DNA of 64,000 bases from Streptomyces sp. LHD-70 (GTDB taxonomy: Bacteria > Actinomycetota > Actinomycetes > Streptomycetales > Streptomycetaceae), in the NCBI RefSeq assembly GCF_031157275.1, contig NZ_JAVIFW010000008.1, forward strand, positions 248,001-312,000, read 5' to 3'. The notes below the pieces were generated by a model that was given only the letters and a program-made list of their open reading frames with translations, was not told the DNA's origin and did no database searches. Below, one piece after another: positions 33,872 through 42,041 of this stretch. The position numbers and the translations under genes were made by a program. Within the stretch, counting starts at the first letter, position 1, and each line of letters begins with the position of its first letter.

Positions 33872-34528
33872 ATGCGGATTGTCATCGCTGGTGGACATGG
33901 TCAGATCGCGTTGCGGCTGGAGCGCCTGCTCGCCGCTCGCGGATACGAGGTCGCGGGCCTGATCCGCAACCCCGAGCAAGGCGACGACCTGCGAGATGCG
34001 GGCGCCGAGCCGGTGTTGTGCGATCTGGAGTCGGCGTCGGTGGAGGAGGTCGCCGCTCACCTGCAGGGCGCCGGCGCGGCGGTGTTCGCGGCGGGCGCGG
34101 GCCCGGGCAGCGGCGTGGGCCGCAAGGACACGGTGGACCGGGGCGCGGCGGTGCTGTTCGCCGAGGCCGCGGAACGGGCCGGGGTGCGGCGGTACGTGGT
34201 GGTGTCGTCGATGGGCGCGGACCCGGAGCACAAGGGCGACGAGGTCTTCGACACGTACCTGCGCGCCAAGGGCGAGGCCGACGCGTACGTGCGCGGCCGC
34301 TCCGCCCTGGACTGGACGATCCTCAAGCCCGGCATGCTCACCAACGACGCCGGTACGGGCCAGGTCCGCCTGGAGGCCTCGACGGGCCGCGGCCCGATCC
34401 CCCGCGACGATGTGGCGGCGGTGCTCGCCGAGCTGGTGGACACCCCCGGAACGGTGGGCCTGACCCTGGAGCTGGTGAGCGGTCCGACGCCGGTCACGGT
34501 GGCGGTCAAGGACATCGCCGGCAACTGA
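33872..34528 (+). CDS. NAD(P)-binding SDR-like protein
   Basis: 218 residues. N-terminal motif RIVIAGGHGQIALRLERLLA, then RRYVVVSSMGADPEHKG and YLRAKGEADAYVRGRSALDW, typical of atypical SDR5/YwnB-type NAD(P)H-binding proteins. The YxxxK pair may be Tyr-Leu-Arg-Ala-Lys in YLRAK. Divergent from the lipoprotein gene with a 65-base gap. Substrate unknown. Confidence 0.82.
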   Translation: MRIVIAGGHGQIALRLERLLAARGYEVAGLIRNPEQGDDLRDAGAEPVLCDLESASVEEVAAHLQGAGAAVFAAGAGPGSGVGRKDTVDRGAAVLFAEAAERAGVRRYVVVSSMGADPEHKGDEVFDTYLRAKGEADAYVRGRSALDWTILKPGMLTNDAGTGQVRLEASTGRGPIPRDDVAAVLAELVDTPGTVGLTLELVSGPTPVTVAVKDIAGN

Positions 34529-34554
34529 CGCCGCCGGCCACGGGTCTGGCCGCG

Positions 34555-34866
34555 TCAGGGTTCGCAGGGTGCCGCTTCGGGCGGACACTGCCAGCCCGAC
34601 CAGCCGCTTTCGTCGGAGTGCTCGAGGTCGTGGCCGAGGCGGACCACGCCGATGACGAGCATGCCGAGGACGGCCACGGAGGCGACCCCGACCAGCCAGA
34701 GCACGAACGTCAGGATGTGGCGCCCCTCGATCGGGATCACGGTCGGGGGGCGTTCCTGGTGCTGTGGTTCGGGGGCGGGCGGGTCGTTCGTGGCGGCGGC
34801 AGGAGTGCTCGTACTGCGAGAGGTTCTGCCGGTGTGGTCGCCTGGGTAGCGGGGTCGGGGTGCCAT
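34555..34866 (-). CDS. Small single-span membrane protein
   Basis: 103 residues: a Pro/Thr-rich N-terminus, one predicted transmembrane helix (LTFVLWLVGVASVAVLGMLV, about residues 52-71) and a short tail ending in CPPEAAPCEP with two cysteines. No family recognised. Convergent with the SDR-like gene. Short, so less certain than its neighbours. Confidence 0.5.
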   Translation of the reverse strand: MAPRPRYPGDHTGRTSRSTSTPAAATNDPPAPEPQHQERPPTVIPIEGRHILTFVLWLVGVASVAVLGMLVIGVVRLGHDLEHSDESGWSGWQCPPEAAPCEP

Positions 34867-34922
34867 GCCGTCGCTTCTACCGGTGTGGGGCCTGCCCTGT
34901 CCCGTGCTGTGGCGAAGCTGGG

Positions 34923-35005
34923 ACGTTCGGGGGTCGGGGGGTCGGGGTTCGGCGCTCGGCGCTCGGCGCTCGGCCGGTGGGGCGGTGGGGCGGTGGGGCG
35001 GTTTC
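34923..35005. repeat. G-rich and short tandem repeats upstream of the hydrolase-like gene
   Basis: A G-run block with four or more GGGG tracts (34928-34946), then three 7-bp CGGCGCT copies (34950-34970) and three 8-bp GGTGGGGC copies (34976-34999). The G-tracts could form a quadruplex on the plus strand just upstream of the ATG at 35043. Confidence 0.7.
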
Positions 35006-35042
35006 GGGCGCGCTCCGTGGTCCCGCCGCCTACGGTGAAACG

Positions 35043-35918
35043 ATGACTACGGTCAACGCCAACGGAGTCGCCCTGGGCATCGAGTCCTTCGGCGACGAGA
35101 ACGCGCCCCTGGTCCTGCTCGCGGGCGGGACGACGATGCTCTCCTGGCCGGACGCCCTCTGCGCACGTCTGGCCGCCGGCGGCCGCCGCGTAGTGCGCTA
35201 CGACCTGCGGGACAGCGGCGAGTCGACGACAGCGGACCCGGAGGCGCCCGCGTACACCCTGCGTGATCTGGCCGCCGACGCGGCCGCTCTGGTCGAGGCG
35301 CTCGGCGGCGGGCCCGCGCACCTCGCGGGGATCGGGGTCGGCGGAATGGTCGCCCAAGTGGCGGTCCTCGACCACCCCGAGGCGTTCTCGGCGCTCACCT
35401 TGGCCGGTACGCGCGCGGTGGCGCCCGGCCCGCCCGACGACGACCTCCCGGACCACGACGAGGCCACGATGGGGCGGCTGTTCGCCCAGCCGATGCCCGA
35501 CTGGTCCGACCGCGAGGCGGTGGCGGAGTTCGCGGCCTCCGGCGCGGAGATCCTCGGCGACGACCCCGGCGCAGCACGTACGGCCGCGGCGCGCGTCTGG
35601 GACCGTACGCCCGGTGTCGCGCCCTCCGTCCAGATGGCCAACCAGTTGGGCATGGTGTTCTCGCGGCTCGACTGCACGCCCAGGTGGCGCGAGCGGCTGC
35701 CCGCGATCGCGGTCCCCACGCTGGTCGTGCACGGGCGGCGCGACCGCTTCTTCCCCGTCGGCAACGGCGAGGCGATCGCCCGGGAGATCCCCGGGGCCCG
35801 GCTGCTCGTACTGGAGGAGGGGGCCGGGGCGATCCCGGAGAAGGCGGTGGACGCGGTCGCGGGGGCAATGCTCGCGCTGGTTCGGCCGGGGGCTCGGGGT
35901 GACGGGGTGAACGGCTGA
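35043..35918 (+). CDS. Alpha/beta-hydrolase-fold protein lacking catalytic Ser and His
   Basis: 291 residues from the ATG at 35043. The fold is clear: LVLLAGGTTMLSWPDALC, RRVVRYDLRDSGEST, and VPTLVVHGRRDRFFPVG with the acid Asp. The nucleophile elbow, normally G-x-S-x-G, reads GIGVGG (Gly for Ser), and the segment that normally carries the catalytic His reads EEGAGAIPEKA (Ala for His). The rest is intact and in frame, so this looks like a pseudoenzyme rather than a decayed gene; it may bind a small molecule or a partner. Confidence 0.8.
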   Translation: MTTVNANGVALGIESFGDENAPLVLLAGGTTMLSWPDALCARLAAGGRRVVRYDLRDSGESTTADPEAPAYTLRDLAADAAALVEALGGGPAHLAGIGVGGMVAQVAVLDHPEAFSALTLAGTRAVAPGPPDDDLPDHDEATMGRLFAQPMPDWSDREAVAEFAASGAEILGDDPGAARTAAARVWDRTPGVAPSVQMANQLGMVFSRLDCTPRWRERLPAIAVPTLVVHGRRDRFFPVGNGEAIAREIPGARLLVLEEGAGAIPEKAVDAVAGAMLALVRPGARGDGVNG

Positions 35919-35937
35919 CAGGGGCCTGCCGGTCATC

Positions 35938-36046
35938 CCAACGAACCCGCGCCGCGCGGTGCGGCATCCCGACGAACCCGCGCCGCGCGGTGCGTCCTCT
36001 CAACGAACCCGCGCCGCGGCGCGTCGTCCCAACGAACCCGCGCCGC
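35938..36046. repeat. Four tandem copies of a 29-31 bp unit
   Basis: ACGAACCCGCGCCGC starts at 35941, 35972, 36003 and 36032; spacing 31, 31 and 29 bases. The intervening bases are themselves similar (GCGGTGCGGCATCCCG), so this is a tandem repeat and not repeat-spacer. It fills the gap between convergent genes and ends inside the stop region of the next gene. Confidence 0.85.
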
Positions 36047-36052
36047 ACGCCG

Positions 36053-36733
36053 TCAGGCCGCCACCAGTTCCTTCGCGAGGAAGCCCTCTACGAACTCACG
36101 TGCGCGGCGGTCGAAATCGGCGTACTGCGCCTCCCGCTCAGCCCCGGCGACCGCTTCGCCGACCAGCAGATTGCCCTCGGCGTCGACGCGCTGCGGGCGG
36201 TCCTCCGCGTCGAGGAGCAGGCCGACGGAGGAGTGGGAGAAGCCGCAGTAATAGGCGATGCCTTCACTGAGGTTGGCCTCGAGAACCGACTGCATGGCCT
36301 CCGCGATGGGGTCGTCGGCGGTGGCGCCGGCCAGGCCGAGCCACAGCATGCGCTTGCCCGCGAGGCGGGGCTTGCTGCGTCCGTAAGCGAAGCCGTAGTT
36401 CCATACGCGGTCGATCCACCCCTTGAGGATCGCGGGCACGCTCTGCCAATACACCGGGAAGACGGCGACGACGACATCGGCGTCGAGAATGCGCTGCATA
36501 TGGGAGTGCGTCTCGTCCGAGTACGCCTTCTCCCGGTTGCCCCAGTCCGGCTGGTCCGCCACGTTCATCCGCGGGTCGAACCCCTCGGCGTGCAGATCGA
36601 GCAGGTCGATGCGGTATCCGGCGGCTTCGAGCTGTGCGGCCGTACGACGGGCGGTGTGCGCGGTGAGGGAATCGCTGCGGTGGTGTGCGACGACGACGAG
36701 CGCTGTCCTGGCGTCACTGCTGTGCTGCGGCAC
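36053..36733 (-). CDS. Flavodoxin-fold NAD(P)H oxidoreductase (KefF/MdaB-like)
   Basis: 226 residues from a GTG at 36733, chosen because CAGGAGAGACA precedes it; an ATG at 36769 would add 12 residues. ALVVVAHHRSDSLTAHTARR is the FMN phosphate region, ADVVVAVFPVYWQSVPAILK the middle flavin-binding loop, and WIDRVWNYGFAYG follows. Such enzymes reduce quinones or other electrophiles with two electrons. Divergent from an AraC regulator, which probably controls it. Confidence 0.82.
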   Translation of the reverse strand: MPQHSSDARTALVVVAHHRSDSLTAHTARRTAAQLEAAGYRIDLLDLHAEGFDPRMNVADQPDWGNREKAYSDETHSHMQRILDADVVVAVFPVYWQSVPAILKGWIDRVWNYGFAYGRSKPRLAGKRMLWLGLAGATADDPIAEAMQSVLEANLSEGIAYYCGFSHSSVGLLLDAEDRPQRVDAEGNLLVGEAVAGAEREAQYADFDRRAREFVEGFLAKELVAA

Positions 36734-36796
36734 TGTCTCTCCTGCTGGCTCGATGTGGTCCCGATCCATTCGGTGAGACCAGTACAGCCGCGGGTC

Positions 36797-36846
36797 TGTA
36801 GATGATCCATGGGAGAAACCCTCCAAGACATAGGAGATCGTCTACA
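36797..36846. promoter_or_regulatory. Inverted repeat between the oxidoreductase and AraC genes
   Basis: TGTAGATGATC (36797-36807) and GATCGTCTACA (36836-36846) are inverted with one mismatch and a 28-base centre, immediately upstream of the AraC start. A plausible site for the AraC protein acting on both divergent promoters. Confidence 0.45.
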
Positions 36847-36863
36847 GCGTCTACGATGTCCCT

Positions 36864-37793
36864 GTGGATCCCTTGAGTTCATTACTGGGCGGCATCCGGG
36901 CCGAGGGCTCGGTCGTCAGCCACGCCGTACTGACGGCGCCCTGGACCATCCGCTTCGCCGACGAGGCTCCGCTGACCATGGTCAGCGTGCTGCGCGGGGG
37001 TGGCACTCTGCTGCTGCCCGACGGCACCGAGCGGGCGGTCGGCGTGGGAGACACGGCCATCGTGCGGGGCCCCACACCGTTCCTTCTCGCGGACGAGCCC
37101 GGCACGGTCCGCCGCCCTCATGCCGAGTACGAGATCGCCTGCTTCACGACGCCTACCGAGTGCACGGCCGAGGAGCTCGGCGGTATCCACTGGGGCACCG
37201 ACCCGGACGGGGCGACCGCACTGATCGTGGGCGCCTACCGCGCCTCGGGCCATCGCCATGAGCGGCTCCTGCGCGCGCTGCCGCCCGTCCTGGTGGTCAA
37301 CGAGGACGTCGAGGTCTGTGCCTGGCTGGAGACCGCCGCCGTCGACGCCGCCCAGCGCTCCGCGGGTTCACAGGCGCTGATGGACCGGCTCCTCGACTGG
37401 GGTCTGGTGTGCACGCTGCGCACCTGGTTCGACCAGGCGGGCACCGACGCGCCCACCTGGTATCGCGGACTCGCCGATCCGGTCCTCGCCCCCGCCCTGC
37501 AAGCCTTCCACGGCCGGCCCGCCGAGGCGTGGACGGTGGCGTCGCTGGCCGCTCAATCCGGCGTCTCCCGGGCGCTGTTCGCCAGGCGCTTCACCGAACT
37601 GATGGGCCGCCCGCCCCTCGCCTACCTCACCGAATGCCGCATGGCCGACGCCGAATCCCTCCTGGCCGACACGGACCTCAGCATCGCCCAGATCGCCAAG
37701 TCCGTGGGCTACGCCGACGCTTTCGGCTTCAGCGCCGCCTTCAAACGGCACAAGGGGTGGAGCCCGAGTACGTTCCGGGTTGCTGCGGCTTGA
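36864..37793 (+). CDS. AraC-family transcriptional regulator
   Basis: 309 residues from a GTG at 36864. The N-terminal part is a cupin-type domain (FADEAPLTMVSVLRGGG, GDTAIVRGPTPFLLADEPG); the C-terminal 100 residues contain two helix-turn-helix motifs (WTVASLAAQSGVSRALFARR; LSIAQIAKSVGYADAFGFSA). Such proteins often sense redox-active or electrophilic compounds and switch on an adjacent oxidoreductase, which fits the divergent gene at 36053. Confidence 0.9.
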   Translation: MDPLSSLLGGIRAEGSVVSHAVLTAPWTIRFADEAPLTMVSVLRGGGTLLLPDGTERAVGVGDTAIVRGPTPFLLADEPGTVRRPHAEYEIACFTTPTECTAEELGGIHWGTDPDGATALIVGAYRASGHRHERLLRALPPVLVVNEDVEVCAWLETAAVDAAQRSAGSQALMDRLLDWGLVCTLRTWFDQAGTDAPTWYRGLADPVLAPALQAFHGRPAEAWTVASLAAQSGVSRALFARRFTELMGRPPLAYLTECRMADAESLLADTDLSIAQIAKSVGYADAFGFSAAFKRHKGWSPSTFRVAAA

Positions 37794-37899
37794 TCCGTGG
37801 CGGGGCGGGGCGAGGTGTGGCGTGGCGTGGCGTGGGCGGGGTGTGGCGACGGCGCGTGTGGGCGGGCGTGCGGCCGTGCGGCTTCGGGCGTACACGAAG

Positions 37900-37941
37900 A
37901 AACCCCCTCCGCTCTGCGTTTCCGCAGTTCGGAGGGGGTTT
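37900..37941. terminator. Bidirectional terminator between AraC gene and tRNA-Tyr
   Basis: AAACCCCCTCCG (37900-37911) and CGGAGGGGGTTT (37930-37941) form a perfect 12-bp stem with U-rich ends on both strands, serving both the plus-strand AraC gene and the minus-strand tRNA. Confidence 0.85.
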
Positions 37942-37951
37942 TTCCCAAGTG

Positions 37952-38033
37952 TGGCGGCGCCAGGATTCGAACCTGGGAAGGCTGAGCCGGCAGATTTACA
38001 GTCTGCTCCCTTTGGCCGCTCGGGCACACCGCC
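37952..38033 (-). tRNA. tRNA-Tyr (GTA anticodon)
   Basis: 82-nt class II tRNA: acceptor GGCGGTG/CGCCGCC with one G-U pair, anticodon stem around CTGTAAA (GTA), a long variable arm (CCGGCTCAGCCTTCC region) and T-arm CCAGGTTCGAATCCTGG. No encoded CCA. Confidence 0.96.
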
Positions 38034-38218
38034 TGGGATGCTGCGTGAAGCGGCCTTGCGGCTGCTCCGTGGCAACGACGTAAACGATACCTGATGCCCG
38101 GGGGTGCTTCGCCACCCGATAGATCGCCGCTGGGCGCGGGGGTGGTGACTAGGCTTGCGGTGCGGTCCGGCACTACCGGCCGCACCCCTACGCACCCCGA
38201 TACAAGGAGCCACAGGAC

Positions 38219-38707
38219 ATGGCCGACTCCAGTTTCGACATCGTCTCGAAGGTCGAGCGGCAGGAGGTCGACAACGCCCTCAACCAGGCCGCCAAGGAGA
38301 TCTCCCAGCGCTACGACTTCAAGAACGTCGGTGCCTCGATCGCCTGGTCCGGCGAGAAGATCCTGATGCAGGCGAACTCCGAGGAGCGGGTCAAGGCGAT
38401 CCTCGACGTCTTCCAGTCCAAGCTGGTGAAGCGGGGCATCTCGCTGAAGTCGCTGGACGCGGGCGAGCCGCAGGTCTCCGGCAAGGAGTACAAGATCTTC
38501 GCCTCCATCGAGGAGGGCATCTCCCAGGAGAACGCCAAGAAGGTCGCGAAGATCATCCGCGACGAGGGCCCGAAGGGCGTGAAGGCCCAGGTGCAGGGCG
38601 ACGAGCTGCGGGTGACCTCGAAGAACCGTGACGACCTGCAGTCCGTGATCGCGCTCCTGAAGGGCCAGGACTTCGAGTTCGCGCTGCAGTTCGTGAACTA
38701 CCGGTAA
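38219..38707 (+). CDS. YajQ-family nucleotide-binding protein
   Basis: 162 residues, ADSSFDIVSKVERQEVDNAL at the start and ending FALQFVNYR, full family length. YajQ proteins have two ferredoxin-like repeats; some bind cyclic di-GMP and act with transcription regulators, others bind nucleic acid. Which applies here is unknown. Monocistronic with its own bidirectional terminator. Confidence 0.93.
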   Translation: MADSSFDIVSKVERQEVDNALNQAAKEISQRYDFKNVGASIAWSGEKILMQANSEERVKAILDVFQSKLVKRGISLKSLDAGEPQVSGKEYKIFASIEEGISQENAKKVAKIIRDEGPKGVKAQVQGDELRVTSKNRDDLQSVIALLKGQDFEFALQFVNYR

Positions 38708-38738
38708 GCACGCGCGCGTTGAGCGCGTTATGAGCAGT

Positions 38739-38779
38739 CGCGAAAGGGCGGACACCGATGGGGTGACCGCCCTTTCGCG
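38739..38779. terminator. Bidirectional terminator after yajQ
   Basis: CGCGAAAGGGCGG (38739-38751) and CCGCCCTTTCGCG (38767-38779) make a perfect 13-bp stem with a 15-base loop, between yajQ (+) and the GlsB-type gene (-). Confidence 0.85.
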
Positions 38780-38829
38780 TACCGATGACGCCGGTGGTTG
38801 CCAGTGGCGGTCTCGTCGCCGGGCCGCGC

Positions 38830-39099
38830 TCAGCGGGAGCGGGAGTGGCCGAAGAGCAGGCGGTACGCGATGAGCAGCACGAGGGAGCCACCGATGGCCG
38901 CGACCCACGTCGGGGCGTCGTAGAAGTCCTTCGCGATGGGGCGGTCGAAGAACTCGGCGGAACCCCAGCCTCCGATGAAGGCGCCCGCGATGCCGATGAG
39001 GGTGGTGCCGATCAGGCCGCCCGGGTCGCGGCCGGGCAGCAGGACCTTGGCGACGGCTCCGGCGATGAGCCCCAGAACGATCCAGCTGATGATGCCCAT
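38830..39099 (-). CDS. GlsB/YeaQ/YmgE-family membrane protein
   Basis: 89 residues. Gly-rich transmembrane segments (GIISWIVLGLIAGAVAKVLL; GLIGTTLIGIAGAFIGGWG; AIGGSLVLLIAYRLLFG) match the family of small stress-related membrane proteins. Length is normal. Function in Streptomyces is not established. Confidence 0.88.
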   Translation of the reverse strand: MGIISWIVLGLIAGAVAKVLLPGRDPGGLIGTTLIGIAGAFIGGWGSAEFFDRPIAKDFYDAPTWVAAIGGSLVLLIAYRLLFGHSRSR

Positions 39100-39282
39100 A
39101 CGGCCGTGACCTGCCTTTCCTTACGTGCGTCTGTGGTGCGGTTCGGCGACGTGGCGTCGGCGTTGCGTCGTCCCGTCGTCGCAGTTCGTCGTCATGGTTC
39201 GTCGTCGTTGTGTTGTCGGTGAAGACGTCGGCCGGGGCATGTGTGGTTGCGCGGGGCGCTGTGGTGCGGTGCATGACACAGG

Positions 39283-39367
39283 GGCGGTGCCTGGCATACG
39301 AGCAGTGCCTGGCGTGCGAGCAGTGCCTGGCGTGCGAGCAGTGCCGGGCATACGGGCGGTGCCTGCG
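39283..39367. repeat. 18-bp tandem repeats, about 4.5 copies
   Basis: GCAGTGCCTGGCGTGCGA is repeated exactly at 39301 and 39319, with near copies at 39283 and 39337 and a partial one at 39355. It lies in the 296-base gap after the barstar gene, where I see no gene. Confidence 0.8.
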
Positions 39368-39395
39368 CCTTCAGCGACCGCGCCCGCCGAAGGGC

Positions 39396-40553
39396 TCAGC
39401 CCAGGACGACTACGACGCTCTTCTCCGTGAGGAAGGCCAGCAGTTCCTCGAAGGTGTGCGGGCGGCTGTCCGTACGGGGCTGAACGCCCAGGCAGCGGCG
39501 GGCGATGTGCGCGTCGTGCCAGAGGAGCGTGAAGGGCGGGCGGGCGCCGAAGCGGCCGCAGAGGCAGTCGGCGAGGGCGTCGAGGCCCCAACCGAAGTAG
39601 CCGCCGGGCCCGTTGACCGCCTCGCCCAGGGCGCAGAAGAACGCGGGCACATCGACGATGTGCCGGCCGTCGAGGTGGAACGTGACGCCCGGTGCCGCGT
39701 CCTCGGCGGTGCGGGCGCGGTTGGCCAGGGCGGTGGTGAGCCAGAAGCGGCGGCCCGGCTCGTCGCAGCGCGCCCAGAGGTTGGGCAGGCCGGGGCGGCC
39801 GTCGGCCCACAGCTCCCACACGTCGTGGGCGGCCGACGGCGGTCGCTCCGCCAAGGGCTGCAGGGTGAGGTCGACCCGGCCGGGCCCGCGGGCGGACGGG
39901 ATCCAGGCGGTGACCTCGCCCTCGACGGCGTCCTGGACGGGTTCGCCGAAGCGGTCGAGGCGCCTCAGCACGGCGCTGCCGAGGTCCTCCTCGCCCGCGT
40001 CCAGGGCGCGGCGCAGGGCGTTCCGCGGGGTGCAGCCGAGGAGGCGTACGGCCGTCTCCTGCTGCGTGGGCGGCTCTTCGTACACGCAGGCGAGGTCTCT
40101 GGTCGTGCCCCAGGGCAACTCCCTTGCGGTGTCCCAGGGTTCGTCCCCGCAGAGACGGAAACCCGGGGACAGCGGCGGGCGTTGTGGATAGTCGGGCTGG
40201 TCGGGGACGGGGGTCCCCTCCACGGTCACGTCGAGCAGCGTCAGGTCACGGGCACAGCGGCGCGCGCCGAGGATACGCACGTCCTGCAGACACCACTCCC
40301 CCACTGAACGACCGGCTTTGTCGAGGAGTTCCAGGGTCAGCAGGCCGATCGGCGCCGATCCCTCGGCCCTCGCCAGGTCGATGGCCGCGCTGAACTCCCG
40401 TTCCGGGGCGCACCCGAGGAGTTCGTAGCGCTCGCGCACGGGTGGCGGCGGGTCGGCGAAGAGGCCCTCCACGTCGCTGCAGTGGGCCCAGGTGTCGCCG
40501 TACTCGACCTCCCACGGGTCGTACGCCACCAGGGCGTACCGCGGCCGGTCCAC
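39396..40553 (-). CDS. Barstar-domain protein with a long N-terminal region
   Basis: 385 residues from a GTG at 40553, five bases after the stop of the YccF gene; no strong ribosome-binding site, so translation is probably coupled. The last 90 residues are barstar-like (LDGRHIVDVPAFFCALGEAV then GYFGWGLDALADCL and a terminal beta strand). The N-terminal 270 residues contain two similar segments (RYELLGCAPEREFSAAI and AVRLLGCTPRNALRRAL), suggesting an internal duplication. Barstar proteins inhibit RNases; no barnase-like nuclease gene is nearby. Confidence 0.75.
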   Translation of the reverse strand: MDRPRYALVAYDPWEVEYGDTWAHCSDVEGLFADPPPPVRERYELLGCAPEREFSAAIDLARAEGSAPIGLLTLELLDKAGRSVGEWCLQDVRILGARRCARDLTLLDVTVEGTPVPDQPDYPQRPPLSPGFRLCGDEPWDTARELPWGTTRDLACVYEEPPTQQETAVRLLGCTPRNALRRALDAGEEDLGSAVLRRLDRFGEPVQDAVEGEVTAWIPSARGPGRVDLTLQPLAERPPSAAHDVWELWADGRPGLPNLWARCDEPGRRFWLTTALANRARTAEDAAPGVTFHLDGRHIVDVPAFFCALGEAVNGPGGYFGWGLDALADCLCGRFGARPPFTLLWHDAHIARRCLGVQPRTDSRPHTFEELLAFLTEKSVVVVLG

Positions 40554-40558
40554 GCGCG

Positions 40559-40951
40559 TCAGCGGGAGGCGAAGGGCTGGTCGGTGGGGACGATCTCGCG
40601 GCCCAGGGGCATCAGGGAGACCGGGATCAGCTTGAAGTTGGCGAGGCCCAGCGGGATGCCGATGATCGTGAGGCACTGGGCGATGCCCGTGACGATGTGG
40701 GCCAGGGCGAGCCACCAGCCGGCCAGGACCAGCCACAGGACGTTGCCGACGCAGGAGGGCGCGCCCGCGTCGCGGCGCTCTACCGCCATGTACCCGAAGG
40801 GCCACAGAGCGAAGAGACCGATGCGGAACGAGGCGATCCCGAAGGGGATACCGATGATCGTGATGCAGAGGATCAGGCCCGCGGCGAGATAGCCGAGGAA
40901 CAGCCAGAAGCCGCTCAGCACGAGCCAGATGATGTTGAGGATGGTTTTCAC
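40559..40951 (-). CDS. YccF-family inner membrane protein
   Basis: 130 residues with two halves of similar design: KTILNIIWLVLSGFWLFLG with ITIIGIPFGIASFRIGLFAL, and VGNVLWLVLAGWWLALAH with LTIIGIPLGLANFKLIPVSL. This tandem hairpin membrane layout is the YccF family pattern. ATGA overlap with htpX. Function unknown. Confidence 0.9.
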   Translation of the reverse strand: MKTILNIIWLVLSGFWLFLGYLAAGLILCITIIGIPFGIASFRIGLFALWPFGYMAVERRDAGAPSCVGNVLWLVLAGWWLALAHIVTGIAQCLTIIGIPLGLANFKLIPVSLMPLGREIVPTDQPFASR

Positions 40952-41808
40952 TGGTGACGTCCTGCCATCTGCTCGAGTCGGGCGATGCGCTCCGCCATCG
41001 GCGGATGTGTGGAGAACAGTTTCGCCATGCCCTGACCTGGACGGAACGGGTTCGCGATCATCATGTGGCTGGCCGCCTCGATCTTGGGCTCGGGCGGGAG
41101 CGGCAACTGCTTCGTGCCGCGCTCCAGTTTGCGCAGGGCGCTGGCCAGGGCCAGTGGGTCGCCGGTGAGTTGGGCGCCGGAGGTGTCCGCCTCGTACTCC
41201 CTGGAGCGGCTGATGGCGAGGCGGATCACCGAGGCGGCGATCGGGCCCAGGAGCATGATCAGCAACATGCCGAAGATGCCCGGCCCTTCACGGTTGCTGT
41301 TGCCGCTGGGGATCAGCCAGGCGAAGTTGACCAGGAACATGATCACCGAGGCGAGGGCGCCCGCCACCGACGAGATCAGGATGTCTCGGTTGTAGACATG
41401 GCTCAGTTCGTGGCCGATGACGCCGCGCAGTTCGCGCTCGTCCAGGATGCGCAGGATGCCCTCCGTGCAGCAGACCGCCGCGTTGCGCGGGTTGCGGCCG
41501 GTCGCGAACGCGTTGGGGGCTTCGGTGGGTGAGATGTAGAGGCGGGGCATGGGCTGGCGGGCCTGGGTGGAGAGTTCGCGGACCATTCGGTACAGCTCGG
41601 GGGCCTCGAATTCGCTCACCGGTCGGGCGCGCATCGCTCTCAGGGCGAGCTTGTCGCTGTTCCAGTACGCGTACGCATTGGTGCCGAGCGCCACGAAGAG
41701 GGCGACGATCAAGCCCGTACGTCCGAAGAAACTGCCGATGACGAGGATGAGCGCGGACAGTCCCCCGAGGAGCACGGCGGTCTTCAGACCGTTGTAGCGG
41801 CGGTGCAC
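40948..41808 (-). CDS. htpX: Membrane zinc metalloprotease HtpX
   Basis: 286 residues. Two N-terminal transmembrane helices (TAVLLGGLSALILVIG; TGLIVALFVALGTNAYAY), catalytic GVIGHELSHVYNRD with HExxH-type zinc site, two more membrane spans, and the third zinc ligand in SREYEADTSGA. HtpX degrades damaged membrane proteins alongside FtsH. First gene of a coupled htpX-yccF-barstar operon. Confidence 0.93.
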   Translation of the reverse strand: MHRRYNGLKTAVLLGGLSALILVIGSFFGRTGLIVALFVALGTNAYAYWNSDKLALRAMRARPVSEFEAPELYRMVRELSTQARQPMPRLYISPTEAPNAFATGRNPRNAAVCCTEGILRILDERELRGVIGHELSHVYNRDILISSVAGALASVIMFLVNFAWLIPSGNSNREGPGIFGMLLIMLLGPIAASVIRLAISRSREYEADTSGAQLTGDPLALASALRKLERGTKQLPLPPEPKIEAASHMMIANPFRPGQGMAKLFSTHPPMAERIARLEQMAGRHQ

Positions 41809-42041
41809 GGTACGCCCTCCTGGTGGTGCGGCGGGGGAACCCTTGTCGTCCTGGCTTCCACATCCAGTGGACCCTCCCTACCTGGTCAACGCCAGGCGAA
41901 GGGTGCTGGTTCCCTGGCGCGCACGCGGCCGGGTTCGGCCGTACGGGTGCGGGGCGCGGCGGCGCCTCAAGGGGCACCGCTGCGCCGGGTGTCGGGGAGA
42001 GGCGCTTCCCGAACCGAAACCGGCTCCCGAAAACCGGCTCC

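Noticed and set aside
35938..36046. Possible CRISPR array
   Set aside because: The 29-31 base units are repeats in full, without unique spacers, and no cas genes are present.
36734..36826. Longer start of the flavodoxin-fold oxidoreductase
   Set aside because: The added residues precede the fold and overlap the divergent promoter region; the inner GTG has CAGGAG upstream.
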